In this document: positions 17,021 to 26,716 of the stretch, one piece after another
Layout of the letters: every line of letters starts with the position of its first letter
Position numbering within the stretch: position 1 is the stretch's first letter
NCBI RefSeq assembly: GCF_003054195.1
Contig: NZ_QBKP01000003.1
Location: 62,001 to 126,000 of the forward strand
Reading direction: 5' to 3'
Source of the DNA: Gemmobacter caeni
Lineage (GTDB): Bacteria; Pseudomonadota; Alphaproteobacteria; Rhodobacterales; Rhodobacteraceae
DNA length: 64,000 bases
Notes under the pieces: generated by a model
What the model saw: the letters and a program-made list of their open reading frames with translations, nothing else
Told to the model about the DNA's origin: nothing
The model's database searches: none
Program-made: the position numbers and the translations under genes

Positions 17021-17902
17021 ATGACACAGGGCAGGGCGACCGCCATTGGATTCAGTGCAGTGCTGCTTTGGGCACTGCTTGCGCTGTTCACTATCGGTTC
17101 GGCGCCGGTGCCGCCCTTTCTGCTGAATGCGATCTGCTTCGCCATTGGCGGTGGCCTTGGATTGGTTCGCGTTCTCGCCAGCGGCGAGGGCGCGGTGCTG
17201 CGCCGTGTGCCGTGGTATGTCTATCTCTTCGGCACCATCGGGCTTTTCGGGTATCACGCCCTCTATTTCACCGCCTTCCGCATCGCGCCCTCTGCAGAAA
17301 CCGGGCTGATCGCCTATCTCTGGCCACTCTTCATCGTGCTGCTGTCGGGCCTTCTGCCGGGCGAGCGTTTGCGCGCGGGGCATATCCTCGGCGCGCTGAT
17401 CGCCTTCGCCGGGGCGGCGCTGATCGTTTTGGGCCGCGACGGCGGGCAGGCCAATGTGACGGGGCTTCTGCTGGCCTTCGGTTGCGCGATCACCTGGGCA
17501 GTTTATTCGGTCGCTTCACGCGCCTTCGGGCAGGTGCCGACGGCCGCGGTGGCAGTCTATTGCCTGGCAACGGCGCTGCTGTCCGCGATTGCGCATCTGG
17601 CCATCGAACAGACGGTCTGGCCCGCAACCGCGACAGGCTGGCTGTCGGTGCTGGCGCTGGGGCTTGGGCCAGTGGGGCTGGCGTTTTTCACATGGGATAT
17701 CGGCATGAAAAAAGGCGACATCCAGTTGCTTGGAGTCGCCTCTTATGCTGCGCCGCTCCTCTCCACGCTGGCGCTGGTGATTGCCGGTATCGCGCCCCCA
17801 TCGCTGACACTGCTTGTCTCGGCGGTTCTGATCACCGGAGGGGCTGCGCTGGCCGCGCGGTCAAGACCGGCGCGGCCCGGCGCGAAACGCGGTCAGGCGT
17901 GA
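17021..17902 (+). CDS. EamA/DMT superfamily transporter
   Basis: This 293-residue inner membrane protein has ten hydrophobic segments arranged as two EamA repeats, typical of drug/metabolite transporters that export amino acids, nucleosides or similar solutes. The ATG at 17021 is preceded by GGGGGCAG. The frame stays open to 16976, but those extra residues would be encoded by the palindromes and are unlikely. The end overlaps the convergent DUF465 gene by 10 bases. The substrate cannot be read from sequence. Two large palindromes at the promoter or leader suggest tight control. Confidence 0.85.
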   Translation: MTQGRATAIGFSAVLLWALLALFTIGSAPVPPFLLNAICFAIGGGLGLVRVLASGEGAVLRRVPWYVYLFGTIGLFGYHALYFTAFRIAPSAETGLIAYLWPLFIVLLSGLLPGERLRAGHILGALIAFAGAALIVLGRDGGQANVTGLLLAFGCAITWAVYSVASRAFGQVPTAAVAVYCLATALLSAIAHLAIEQTVWPATATGWLSVLALGLGPVGLAFFTWDIGMKKGDIQLLGVASYAAPLLSTLALVIAGIAPPSLTLLVSAVLITGGAALAARSRPARPGAKRGQA

Positions 17903-18060
17903 GACAGCCGCTCAATCTCTTCCTTGAGCTTGAGCTTCTGCTTTTTCAGCGCCGCGATTTCGAGATCGTCACTTCCGGGGGCGCGCTGAGCGCGCTCAAC
18001 CATTTCGGACAGGTGTTCGTGCTTTCTCCTCAGCTCGACAATATGCGAAGCGACGGTCAT
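17893..18060 (-). CDS. YdcH family DUF465 protein
   Basis: This short gene encodes 55 residues beginning MTVASHIVELRRKH and ending KEEIERLSHA. It is a charged, heptad-like helical protein with LEIAALKKQKLKLKEEI, which is the DUF465/YdcH pattern of small coiled-coil proteins widespread in alphaproteobacteria. AGGAGGC lies just upstream of the ATG at 18060. Its 3' end overlaps the transporter gene on the opposite strand by 10 bases. Function of the family is unknown. Confidence 0.85.
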   Translation of the reverse strand: MTVASHIVELRRKHEHLSEMVERAQRAPGSDDLEIAALKKQKLKLKEEIERLSHA

Positions 18061-18157
18061 CAAAGCCTCCTGTTTTGTGTTCGACAGGTTGATTGCACCA
18101 CGGATTCATTCGCTTGTCATCAAAATGTCACCGCTGCGGCGCGGCATTTTCGGGCAA

Positions 18158-18916
18158 TTAGCCGAACTGCGCCGAAAGGTCGCCGCCGGTGCGCAGGATT
18201 TCGTTCGCGGCGGGGGTATAGCTTTCGCGGTCGCCCTCATGTGATGCGCCGTGATGGATGACAAAGGGGGTGAGCAGCCGGAAAGGTGCCCGCCCGCCCT
18301 TGCGGGCGCGCAGAATCAACCGGCGCGCGGCGCGGCCCTCGCGGGAAGCCAGCGGCAGAACACTGGCCGAGCCGAGCGTGCCAAGTGTCGACAGAAGGTC
18401 GGGCAGGGCATCTGCACCAGTAATCATGGTCAGCCAGCCGCCCGGGCGCAGCCGGCGCGCGGCGGTGCTGACCCATTCTCCCATAGCGACAGCCTCGACC
18501 CGCATGGCCAGCGCGCGGCCGGCGACGGGCGAGGGGGTGCCGCCAGGCGGGTAGTAGGGCGGGTTGCAGATCACATGGTCAAAGTCGCGGCGCAGATCGC
18601 GCGGCATGTCGCGCAGGTCGCCTTCTGCCACCTCCAGCGCGATGCCGTTGCGGGCGGCGTTGCGGCGGGCAAGATCCGCATAGTCGGCTTGCAATTCCAG
18701 CCCGGCAAGACGCAGGCCCGGCACACGCCAGCCCAGACATAAGGAGGCAGCCCCGGCACCGCAGCCAAGATCCAGCACGCTCTGCCCCGCCTCTGCCGGA
18801 CAGGCGGCGGCGAGCAGCACCGGATCTGTCGCCGCGCGATAGCCTTTCAGCGGCTGCCACAATCGCAGCTTTCCGCACAGAAACTTGTCATCACTGAGGT
18901 CCGCGTCGGAAAACAT
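18158..18916 (-). CDS. TrmN6-like SAM-dependent methyltransferase
   Basis: This 252-residue protein has a Rossmann methyltransferase fold with SAM motif VLDLGCGAGAASLCLG and the N6-adenine/glutamine methyltransferase motif NPPYY. The opening (LSDDKFLCGKLRLWQPLKGYRAATDPVLLAA) is typical of the YfiC/TrmN6 group that methylates A37 of tRNA-Val. The exact target base is inference. Its start overlaps the stop of the DUF2007 gene as TGATG, so the two are coupled. Confidence 0.82.
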   Translation of the reverse strand: MFSDADLSDDKFLCGKLRLWQPLKGYRAATDPVLLAAACPAEAGQSVLDLGCGAGAASLCLGWRVPGLRLAGLELQADYADLARRNAARNGIALEVAEGDLRDMPRDLRRDFDHVICNPPYYPPGGTPSPVAGRALAMRVEAVAMGEWVSTAARRLRPGGWLTMITGADALPDLLSTLGTLGSASVLPLASREGRAARRLILRARKGGRAPFRLLTPFVIHHGASHEGDRESYTPAANEILRTGGDLSAQFG

Positions 18917-19131
18917 CAGCGCCCCGGGTCGATCTCATTGTCACGCAACACGGCGCGCGCGATGAAAAGGTCACGGTCCGCCACCATCAGCCGCTGCGGC
19001 AGAATGCCAAGGCTTCCATCAAGGATGCTCATGTGGACGTCGAGCGGAAACACCGCTATACCCTCGCCCTCAAGAAGGGTCGTGGCGAAGGCGATGACGG
19101 TCGGGTCTGTGCTGCGCAGGATTTCCTTCAT
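18916..19131 (-). CDS. DUF2007 domain protein
   Basis: This 71-residue protein begins at the ATG at 19131 (MKEILRSTDPTVIAFATTLL). The pattern of an opening strand, an amphipathic helix, EGEGIAVFPLD, and the later RLMVADRDLFIARAVL matches the small ferredoxin-like DUF2007 family, sometimes described as putative signal-transducing proteins. It is translationally coupled to the TrmN6-like methyltransferase and divergent from the polyprenyl synthase gene. Function unknown. Confidence 0.8.
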   Translation of the reverse strand: MKEILRSTDPTVIAFATTLLEGEGIAVFPLDVHMSILDGSLGILPQRLMVADRDLFIARAVLRDNEIDPGR

Positions 19132-19185
19132 GTCGCAGCAATGTCGGCAAAAGGCGCGCTTGTCGAGGGGATGAACGGGGGCGAT

Positions 19186-20187
19186 ATGGGGTTGGACGAG
19201 GCTGCACAGAAACCGCATGATCGCCTTGGCGAATGGCTGGCCGCCGATATGGAGGCGGTGAACGCCATGATCCGCGCCAGAATGGCGTCTGAACATGCGC
19301 CGCGCATTCCCGAGGTCACCGCGCATCTGGTGGAGGCCGGGGGCAAGCGGTTACGCCCGATGCTGACGCTGGCGGCGGCGCGGCTGTGTGGCTATGACGG
19401 CCCGTTCCACATCCATCTGGCGGCGACGGTGGAATTCATCCACACCGCCACCCTGTTGCATGACGATGTGGTGGATGAAAGCACCCAGCGGCGCGGGCGT
19501 CCGACGGCCAACCTGCTGTGGGATAACAAATCCTCGGTTCTGGTCGGCGATTACCTGTTCGCCCGCAGCTTTCAGTTGATGACCGAGACGGGCTCGCTGC
19601 GGGTGATGGAGATTCTGTCCAACGCCAGCGCCACGATTGCCGAAGGCGAGGTGCTGCAACTGACGGCAGCGCAGGATCTTGCGACAACGGAAAGCATTTA
19701 TCTGCAAGTCGTGCGCGGCAAGACGGCGGCGCTGTTTTCTGCCGCGACCGAGGTGGGTGGCGTCATCGCAGGAGCTTCGGCTGAACAGGTGCAGGCGCTT
19801 TATACCTATGGGGATGCGCTTGGCATTGCCTTCCAGATTGCTGACGACCTGCTGGATTATGGCGGCACCTCTGCCGCCATCGGCAAGAATGTGGGTGATG
19901 ATTTTCGCGAGCGCAAGCTGACCCTGCCGGTGATCAAGGCCGTGGCGCAGGCCGATGCGGCAGAGCTTGCCTTCTGGGAGCGCACGATAGCAAAGGGCCG
20001 TCAGGAAGACGGTGATCTGGAGCAGGCGCTGGCCATCATGGCCCGTCATGGCGCGATGGAAGCGGCGCGCGACGATGCGCTGGCCTGGGCCGCAAAGGCG
20101 CGGGCCGCCATCGACACGCTGCCCGACCATCCGCTGCGCGGCATGCTGTCGGATCTCGCTGCCTATGTGGTCGCGCGGATCAACTGA
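19186..20187 (+). CDS. ispB: Polyprenyl diphosphate synthase (ubiquinone side chain)
   Basis: This trans-prenyltransferase extends farnesyl diphosphate with isopentenyl diphosphate to make the isoprenoid tail of ubiquinone. The two Asp-rich magnesium motifs are DDVVD (93-97) and DDLLD (220-224), with GGKRLRPML near the N-terminus and KLTLPVIKA near the C-terminus. The 333-residue version starting at 19186 ([14 protein letters not shown]) aligns best with relatives; ATGs at 19141 and 19171 are alternatives. In this bacterial group the quinone is UQ-10, so the product is probably decaprenyl diphosphate, which is inference. The end overlaps the convergent ispE gene by 25 bases. Confidence 0.92.
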   Translation: MGLDEAAQKPHDRLGEWLAADMEAVNAMIRARMASEHAPRIPEVTAHLVEAGGKRLRPMLTLAAARLCGYDGPFHIHLAATVEFIHTATLLHDDVVDESTQRRGRPTANLLWDNKSSVLVGDYLFARSFQLMTETGSLRVMEILSNASATIAEGEVLQLTAAQDLATTESIYLQVVRGKTAALFSAATEVGGVIAGASAEQVQALYTYGDALGIAFQIADDLLDYGGTSAAIGKNVGDDFRERKLTLPVIKAVAQADAAELAFWERTIAKGRQEDGDLEQALAIMARHGAMEAARDDALAWAAKARAAIDTLPDHPLRGMLSDLAAYVVARIN

Positions 20188-21071
20188 GCCATATCGGCCC
20201 GTCCCGGATAGATCAGGCCCGACGCGACCCACCACTCGGGCTGGTCTGCTGCCAGAGCCTCGGACGCCGCAATCGCCTCGGCCTCCTTCGCGAACAGTGC
20301 GAAACAGGTGGCGCCCGATCCTGACATGCGCGCGAACAGCGCGCCGGGCAGGGCCGCCAGCGCGCTGACCACATCGCCGATCACCGGGGCAATAGTCCGG
20401 GCGGGGGCCTCCAGATCATTGCGGGTCTCGCGCAGCCAATCCGCCAGCGCGGCGGCGTCGATCCATCCCGGCAAAGCCTCGGGCAGAGACGGGTTTTCCT
20501 TATGGGGCAGGGTCTTGAAAACCGCTGGCGTCGGCACCTCGACGCGCGGATTGGCCAGAACCACATGCACTTCGGGCAGCGGCGGCAGCCAGTCCAGCTT
20601 CTCTCCGATGCCACGCATCCGGGCAGGATGCGAGGCAAGACAGACCGGCACATCCGCCCCCAGCGCGGCCACCGCATCGGCCTGCGCCTGTGCCATGACC
20701 GGCATTCGCCCTGCCATGGCCTGAAGCCGCAGCAGCACGCGGATGGCCGCCGCCGCATCAGCCGACCCGCCGCCAATCCCGCTGGCCGGGGGCAGGCGCT
20801 TGTCCAGCACCAGTTCGGCACCCATGTCGCCCGCAACCAGCCGTGCCGCGCGCAGGACCAGATTATCGTCACCGGCAGGCACGCCCGCTGCAAAAGGCCC
20901 CGTGATCCGCAGGCTCAGCCCGTCCGCCGGGGTCGCGCGCAGCCCGTCGCCGATCCCGGCGAAGACAACCAGACTGTCCAGCAGGTGATAACCGTCTGCC
21001 CGCTGTCCGGTGACATGCAGGCAGAGGTTGATCTTGGCATGAGCGAATTCAGTGATCGTTTTCGGCAGCAT
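20163..21071 (-). CDS. ispE: 4-(cytidine 5'-diphospho)-2-C-methyl-D-erythritol kinase
   Basis: This GHMP-family kinase phosphorylates CDP-methylerythritol in the non-mevalonate isoprenoid pathway. The 302-residue protein shows [11 protein letters not shown] with Lys13, the ATP loop [13 protein letters not shown] (93-105) with the catalytic Asp, and the C-terminal [13 protein letters not shown]. The best start is the ATG at 21071 inside the 3' end of the TPR gene (23-base overlap); no ATG, GTG or TTG in frame lies closer to the family start. Its neighbour on the opposite strand makes a polyprenyl diphosphate, so upstream and downstream isoprenoid steps are encoded side by side. Confidence 0.94.
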   Translation of the reverse strand: MLPKTITEFAHAKINLCLHVTGQRADGYHLLDSLVVFAGIGDGLRATPADGLSLRITGPFAAGVPAGDDNLVLRAARLVAGDMGAELVLDKRLPPASGIGGGSADAAAAIRVLLRLQAMAGRMPVMAQAQADAVAALGADVPVCLASHPARMRGIGEKLDWLPPLPEVHVVLANPRVEVPTPAVFKTLPHKENPSLPEALPGWIDAAALADWLRETRNDLEAPARTIAPVIGDVVSALAALPGALFARMSGSGATCFALFAKEAEAIAASEALAADQPEWWVASGLIYPGRADMAQLIRATT

Positions 21072-22803
21072 CGACCTTGCCCAGCGGGGCGGCGCCTTCA
21101 TCGGCAAGCACGCGGTCCAGCCCGATTTCCAGCTTGCGGCGAATGCGCTTCGCCTCTTTTTCGTCGGGGTCGAACGACAGGGCGCGGCGCCACTGGAATT
21201 GCGCTTCCAGCTTGCGACCGACCGCCCAATAGACATCGCCCAGATGGTCGGTCACGATCGGGTCCACCGGCTCCATCAGCGAGGCGGCTTCCATCGGCTC
21301 GACCGCCTCGTCATAGCGGCCAAGGCGGAAATAGGCCCAGGCCAGGCTGTCAGTGATATACCCGCTGTCGGGTTGCGCGGCGACGGCGCGCTTGATCAGG
21401 TCCAGCGCCTCGTCGAGGTTCTTGTTCAGTTCAAGAAAGCTGTAGCCGAGGTAATTGAGCACCTGCGGCTGATCGGGGCTCAGTTCCAGCGCCTTGCGCA
21501 GATCGGCCTCGGCCTGATCCCAGCGTTTCTGGCGCTCGTGACAGATGCCGCGGCTGAAGAACAGCGGCCAGTCGCGGGCGGTCGGGGTGCCGACCAGCGC
21601 GATGGCGGCGTCATAGCCCTTGGTCGCATCCTCGAACCGATCCTCGCGACGCAGCAGGTCGGCATAGGCGATCTGCACGCTGAGAAGCTTCGGATAGGTA
21701 CGGGCAAGGTTCTGGAGCACCTCCAGCGCGGCATCGGTGCGGTCACTGGCCAGCAGGGTGTCGGCCCGGCCCAGTTCAGCCATATAGAATTCCGGCGCGG
21801 TGTTCGGAACCAGCGCAAAGGTTGCGGCGGCCATATCATGCTGGCCTTCCGCATTCAGCAGGCTCGCCGACATCAGCACCGCCTCGGTGTGATCGGGGCG
21901 CAGCCAGGCAGCCGTGCGGGCATAGATCAGGGTATAGCTGTTGTCCGCCTCACCATTCAGCGCCACGGCCATGGTGTAGAAGGCCTCGGCCACGCCTTCG
22001 GCAGGGTTGGTTGCGATGGCATAGGGCACAGGCTCGCCCGCATCCAGACGTGCGCGCATCTCATCGACCGCCGGATCTTGCCCCTGCGCGAAAGCGCCGT
22101 CCAGAAGCGCGACGGCATCGGCATTGCGTTCCAATTGGCTGAGGATCTGGGCATGACCGAGCAAAGCGCGGCGCACGGTTTTCAGGGGGGCGAGGGCAGG
22201 GTCCGACAGGATCTTGTCTGCCCCTTCGAAATCACCGACCGATGCCAGCGCCAGCGCCTTGTGATAGCGCGCGAAGAGGGCGGCACCTTTTGCCTCGGCG
22301 GCCTTGTCGAAGGCAGCCAATGCCTCGGTCATCCGGCCCTGACCGGCCTCGGACCAGGCGCCGACCAGCTGGTCGAACAGCGTATTGGTGCTTTGCCCCT
22401 TGGCAATAGCCGCTACGATGGCGGCGTAATCTCCGCGTTTGGCCTCGTCGGCCAGCAGGGCGAGGCTGGCGAACTGGCTTTTGCCCCCCAGATCGACAAG
22501 CTGTTGGCCATAGCGCGCCGCAGCCTCGAAATCACCCGAACCCATGGTGGCGACGATGGCGCCATTCAGCATATCGGTGTTCTGCGGGTCCTTCGCGAGC
22601 GCGCGGGCAAACCAGCCTGCCGCCTCGGCGTAATTGCTGTCCGTGGCGGCGACACGGGCGGCCAGATAGGCGCCGGCATCCACCGGCTGTTCCGGGGCGG
22701 ATGCGGTCTCGGTCGTTTGCGCGGGGGCTGTCTCGGCCCGTGCCAGCGGCGCGCCCGCAAGGGCGGCAAGGGCAAGGACGAGGGCGGTAGGTCCGAGGCG
22801 CAT
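21049..22803 (-). CDS. Exported tetratricopeptide repeat protein
   Basis: This 584-residue protein has a signal peptide ([23 protein letters not shown], about 23 residues) and then repeated helix pairs spanning nearly the whole length. Clear TPR units are [18 protein letters not shown] near 58, [20 protein letters not shown] near 435 and the following [19 protein letters not shown] and [19 protein letters not shown]. It is probably a periplasmic or membrane-associated scaffold. ispE starts inside its 3' end, so the two are co-translated, but no functional link is evident. Confidence 0.85.
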   Translation of the reverse strand: MRLGPTALVLALAALAGAPLARAETAPAQTTETASAPEQPVDAGAYLAARVAATDSNYAEAAGWFARALAKDPQNTDMLNGAIVATMGSGDFEAAARYGQQLVDLGGKSQFASLALLADEAKRGDYAAIVAAIAKGQSTNTLFDQLVGAWSEAGQGRMTEALAAFDKAAEAKGAALFARYHKALALASVGDFEGADKILSDPALAPLKTVRRALLGHAQILSQLERNADAVALLDGAFAQGQDPAVDEMRARLDAGEPVPYAIATNPAEGVAEAFYTMAVALNGEADNSYTLIYARTAAWLRPDHTEAVLMSASLLNAEGQHDMAAATFALVPNTAPEFYMAELGRADTLLASDRTDAALEVLQNLARTYPKLLSVQIAYADLLRREDRFEDATKGYDAAIALVGTPTARDWPLFFSRGICHERQKRWDQAEADLRKALELSPDQPQVLNYLGYSFLELNKNLDEALDLIKRAVAAQPDSGYITDSLAWAYFRLGRYDEAVEPMEAASLMEPVDPIVTDHLGDVYWAVGRKLEAQFQWRRALSFDPDEKEAKRIRRKLEIGLDRVLADEGAAPLGKVDAAENDH

Positions 22804-22919
22804 TCAAATCTCCGCTGACTGGCCGATGCGCCAGATTAGGCTGCGCTTGGGCACAGCGCAATGCGCCGGGGGCCGCGCAGGGGCGTTGATGGCGTGAAGT
22901 CGCGCAGATGTTATTTCAA

Positions 22920-25514
22920 TCACTTGCGCAACAGCCCGCGCGCCCCGCCTGCGATCAGCAGGGCAACATCGGTCATCGCCCGTGTGGGTGAAAGTCCGGG
23001 TGGTACGGCGATATAGCGCGGCTGCCAGTCCGGGTGGAACTTCTGCTTGAAGGCACGCAGGCCCGCGAAATTGTAAAAAGCCCCGCCATGGCGATAGATC
23101 AGCCGCCCGAAACGGTTCCACAGCCGCCCGACCGACCGCTCCGACAGGCCCGCCAGCGGCGCGACACCAAGGCTGAATTCGGTCGCGCCCAGATCGCGGT
23201 AATGTTCCATCAGCGTCAGGAACAGGAACTCCATCATGCCTGAAGCCTCATCGGGCAGATAGCGCATGAGGTCCACCGACACCCGCCGCCCGTCACCCGG
23301 AGCCAGCACATTGGCGAAGGCGAGGATCGGCCCGTCTGCCGCGCGCCGCACCACGGCGATCGGAAAGCGGGCCAGATAGGACGGCTCGAACCGTCCGACG
23401 GAAAAGCCCTTTTCGCGTGCGGTCTTGCCGCCGAGCCAGGCCTCCGACACCGTGGCCAGTTCCGCGAGCAGCGCGGCGTCATGCGGCGGTGTCAGAAGCT
23501 CCATCCGCAGGCCGTCACGCTCCTGCCGGTTGTGGGTGGCGCGCAGGGATTTGAAGGCGGCGCCCGACAGGCTGAAATTCTGCAACGGGATGACGGCCTC
23601 TTCGCCGACCTTGTGGAGCGCCATGCCCAGATCGACATAGACCGGCAGATGCTGCGGCCCGACTTCGTAGAACATCGGACGGCAATTGGCGCGCTGCGCC
23701 TGGTCGATGAAGGCCCAGCAAAGGTCAGGCACCTCCTCCGGGCGGCCGACGGGATCGCTCAGCGCGACCCAGGTCGAGCCTTGCACGCCGTACATGATGA
23801 AGGCGCCACCGGCATCCGAGAACAGAAAACGCTTGTCACCCGACAGGCCGATACAGCCCTGCGGATCGCCCGCCGCCGCCACGATGGCCGCTGCGCGCTC
23901 CAGCACGCCGGGATCTTGCGCGCGTACCGGACGGCTGCGCACCGGGCGCAGCGCCAGATAAATGCCGAAAAACAGCAGGATGGCCGAGGCGACCAGCCCG
24001 GCCCGCAACGCGCGGGGCGTATTGGCGCCATGGGCGATTTCGGTCCACAGATCGTTGGAATAGGGCGTGGTGCGGTGGACGAAGAAAAAGAACACCGCCG
24101 CCGCCAGCACGACCCCCAGAACCAGTGCGAACCATGCCGGGCTGAATACACCCTCGGTCAGCTTGGCCTTACGGTGGAAGGCTCCCCGGAACGGCAACAG
24201 CAGCAGCAGGCCCGCCCCCAGCAGCAGCGCGCTGTCCACATCAAACCCGTTCAGCAGCGAGGCAACCAGGCCGCCCGCCAGCACTGCCTGTGTCAGCCAG
24301 AACGCGGCCTCCACCCTCCGGGCCAGACCGTGCGACAGGATCAGCAGCAGCACCCCGGCCACAGCGGAGGCCAGCGTGCCGCCTTCGATCAGCAGGGCCG
24401 CGATGACGTCGCGGTCCGCCATCGCATCCCCCCGGACCGACGGGATCAGCGAGGCCATCAGCAGATAGACCCCGAAGCCGAAGGTCACCAGCCCCACCAG
24501 CGAGGGCACCACGCCGCCCAGAGCCTCGGTCACGGGGCGGCTTTGCGCGGGCAGGCGCCCCATCAGCCGGGTGATGAACCCGCCCGCCATCCGCGCCTCG
24601 TTGACCGAAACGATGACGAAGCCCAGCACGAAGGGCAGGATGTAATAGATCATTCGGAACATCAGCAGCGCGGCGGCAGCCTCACTGACGGGCACTTCCG
24701 GAGGCAGGGTGCCGATGACCACGGTTTCAAACACACCGACGCCGCCGGGCACGTGGCTCAGAATGCCGATCATCATGGCGATGGCGTAGATCGCCACGAA
24801 GGATGCAAAATCGGGGGTGCCGGCGGGCATCAGCACCCAGAGCGTATAGGCCGCTGCCACCACGTCGATCAGCGTCACCGCAAGCTGCCCGGCCAGACTG
24901 CGCGGCGGCGGCAGGCGCAGGTCGAACCGCCAGACCTTCAGGGAGCGGTTGCCCCAGGAAATGAACACGATCACCGCGACCGAGATCACCAGAACCGCCA
25001 GCGAGCCCCAGCGTACCAGGCCGGGGGACAGCGGCAGCACGTCCGAGGCCGCCATCGGATGCACCGCCAGCGCGGCCAGGCCGATCAGGGTCAGGCCGGT
25101 GCCGAGCGCCATGGCGATATAGGCTGAAACCGCCGCCACCTCGAAGGCATTCAGCCCGAAGGCGGAATAGATGCGATAGCGCACCGCCCCGCCGGAAACG
25201 ATGCTGACGCCGATGGTATTGCCGAAGGCATAGCCCAGAAAACCGCCCAGCCCCACGACCCGCCACGGCAGCCGGTGTCCGATGAAATGCAGCGCGAAGA
25301 CATCATAACCCACCAGCGCCGCATAGCCGACCGCTGTTGCCAGAACCGCGCCGATCAGGCTGTGCCACGGTGTTGCACGGATATGTGCCATCACATCCGC
25401 CGGATCGACCGGCCGCAGCAGGTGATACAGCGCATAAAGACCCAGCCCGAACAACCCGATACCCAGCAGGATCGGAAAGCTTCGGCGCAGGAAAGTGAGA
25501 GTGGATGAGATCAT
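22920..25514 (-). CDS. mprF: Bifunctional lysylphosphatidylglycerol flippase/synthetase MprF
   Basis: MprF aminoacylates phosphatidylglycerol from a charged tRNA and flips the product to the outer leaflet, lowering surface charge and giving resistance to cationic peptides. The 864-residue protein has about 14 membrane segments in the first 530 residues (flippase domain, with FGNTIGVSIVSGGAVRYR and GGVGVFE) and a C-terminal DUF2156/GNAT-like synthase domain. LGVAPLAGLSE and GRLIYRHGGAFYNFAGLR are the expected catalytic-domain blocks. The length fits the family. Whether lysine or alanine is transferred cannot be decided. It is a single gene between the TPR and TetR genes. Confidence 0.93.
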   Translation of the reverse strand: MISSTLTFLRRSFPILLGIGLFGLGLYALYHLLRPVDPADVMAHIRATPWHSLIGAVLATAVGYAALVGYDVFALHFIGHRLPWRVVGLGGFLGYAFGNTIGVSIVSGGAVRYRIYSAFGLNAFEVAAVSAYIAMALGTGLTLIGLAALAVHPMAASDVLPLSPGLVRWGSLAVLVISVAVIVFISWGNRSLKVWRFDLRLPPPRSLAGQLAVTLIDVVAAAYTLWVLMPAGTPDFASFVAIYAIAMMIGILSHVPGGVGVFETVVIGTLPPEVPVSEAAAALLMFRMIYYILPFVLGFVIVSVNEARMAGGFITRLMGRLPAQSRPVTEALGGVVPSLVGLVTFGFGVYLLMASLIPSVRGDAMADRDVIAALLIEGGTLASAVAGVLLLILSHGLARRVEAAFWLTQAVLAGGLVASLLNGFDVDSALLLGAGLLLLLPFRGAFHRKAKLTEGVFSPAWFALVLGVVLAAAVFFFFVHRTTPYSNDLWTEIAHGANTPRALRAGLVASAILLFFGIYLALRPVRSRPVRAQDPGVLERAAAIVAAAGDPQGCIGLSGDKRFLFSDAGGAFIMYGVQGSTWVALSDPVGRPEEVPDLCWAFIDQAQRANCRPMFYEVGPQHLPVYVDLGMALHKVGEEAVIPLQNFSLSGAAFKSLRATHNRQERDGLRMELLTPPHDAALLAELATVSEAWLGGKTAREKGFSVGRFEPSYLARFPIAVVRRAADGPILAFANVLAPGDGRRVSVDLMRYLPDEASGMMEFLFLTLMEHYRDLGATEFSLGVAPLAGLSERSVGRLWNRFGRLIYRHGGAFYNFAGLRAFKQKFHPDWQPRYIAVPPGLSPTRAMTDVALLIAGGARGLLRK

Positions 25515-25648
25515 CTTGAAAATGCAGCCTGTCGCGGTCTTCCGGCCCCGTTTCAGCTAGGCCATCACCGTGCGCGTGTAAACACTGACGGGAGGATTGT
25601 GCCGTGGCGGAGCGGCCGCTGTGGCAGAGCGCCGCGCATCGGGGGCAT

Positions 25649-26254
25649 TCAGCGGGTCGGCAAGGGGGAGGCTCCGACCGCATTCAGTGCCATGGCGGCA
25701 TAGATCGCCTCGACCTCGGCGCGACCAAGGCGACCGCCCTCGCGATACCAGTTCGTCACCCCGGTCAGCATGGCAATCAGCGCCAGCGTGGCAAGCTTGG
25801 TGTCGGGCACCGCAAAGACCCCGGCGGCGCGGCCATCGCGCAGGATCGCCTCAAGCGTATTCTCGTAGCGGCGTCGCAGGGCTTCGATGGCGGTGAAATT
25901 GGCAGGCTCCAGATTGCGCAATTCCATGTAGGCAACGAAAACCGCGTCGGGCCGGTCGATGTGATAGCCGATATGGAACCGGGCGAACTGATCCAGCCGG
26001 GCCTCGGGGCCGTTGACAGGGGGCAGGGCGGCGCAGGCGGCCAGCAGACCGTCCAGATGGTCGCGCATCAGATCGGCCAGCAGGCTTTGCTTGTCGGGCG
26101 TGTACAGATACAGCGCCCCGGCCTGCACACCGACCTCGGCTGCGATCTGCCGCATGGAAACGGCGGCATAGCCGTGCCGGGCGAACAGGTGTTCAGCCGC
26201 CGCGCGGATGCGGGGGCCGGTGATTTCGGAGTGTGAGCCGGTCTTGCGTGCCAT
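25649..26254 (-). CDS. TetR/AcrR family transcriptional regulator
   Basis: This 201-residue repressor-type protein has an N-terminal helix-turn-helix (RIRAAAEHLFARHGYAAVSM then RQIAAEVGVQAGALYLY) and a ligand-binding helical domain. The inverted repeat CTGAAC-GCAT-GTTCAG lies 14 bases upstream of its start, between it and the divergent lipoprotein gene, and could be its own operator. It ends 134 bases from the mprF start. Ligand and targets are unknown; autoregulation and control of the divergent gene or mprF are guesses from position. Confidence 0.85.
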   Translation of the reverse strand: MARKTGSHSEITGPRIRAAAEHLFARHGYAAVSMRQIAAEVGVQAGALYLYTPDKQSLLADLMRDHLDGLLAACAALPPVNGPEARLDQFARFHIGYHIDRPDAVFVAYMELRNLEPANFTAIEALRRRYENTLEAILRDGRAAGVFAVPDTKLATLALIAMLTGVTNWYREGGRLGRAEVEAIYAAMALNAVGASPLPTR

Positions 26255-26267
26255 GTGTCCATGCTAT

Positions 26268-26283
26268 CTGAACGCATGTTCAG
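26268..26283. promoter_or_regulatory. Inverted repeat, candidate TetR operator
   Basis: Six-base arms CTGAAC (26268-26273) and GTTCAG (26278-26283) surround GCAT, 14 bases upstream of the TetR start codon. The size and spacing suit a TetR-type dimer. Binding is inference. Confidence 0.45.
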
Positions 26284-26358
26284 TTCAAGCCCGCCCTTTC
26301 CGGGCCGCGGCTCTGGCTTGCCGAAAGGCCCGGCCTCCCTGTAAGGATAGGCGGCACG

Positions 26359-26649
26359 ATGCCAGCGCCGGACCTGCCGATGAATGCTTTCCGCCCCTTC
26401 CTTCTTGCGCCGCTGGCCCTTGCGGCCTGCACGGCCATGCCGGAACTGGCGCCGCCTGCCGCCCCTGCGGGACCGGCCCCCGCGCTTCAGCCGATTGATA
26501 CGCTGCTGGCAGAGGCGCAGCTTGATGCCGTGCCGGTCAACGCGGCGGATGGTCTGGCGGGTCGGGCCGCCGCGCTGCAGTCCCGTGCGGCTGCCCTGCG
26601 CGCGCTGCGTCTGACGACGCCGGAGCCGACCCCGGCAACAGACGGCTGA
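26359..26649 (+). CDS. Small hypothetical lipoprotein
   Basis: This 96-residue protein has a lipoprotein signal with the lipobox LAAC (FLLAPLALAACTAM). The mature part is rich in Ala and Pro. It contains a short helical repeat, LAGRAAALQSRAAALRALR, near the C-terminus. The ATG at 26359 has AAGGA upstream; a second ATG at 26380 gives a shorter, equally good signal. It lies 67 bases before hom and is divergent from the TetR gene. No family is recognised. Confidence 0.65.
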   Translation: MPAPDLPMNAFRPFLLAPLALAACTAMPELAPPAAPAGPAPALQPIDTLLAEAQLDAVPVNAADGLAGRAAALQSRAAALRALRLTTPEPTPATDG

Positions 26650-26716
26650 CGCCAGCCCGATTGCGCAGGGCGGTTGAACGGGCTAACAGACGGACAGACA
26701 AATCACGGAGCATATT

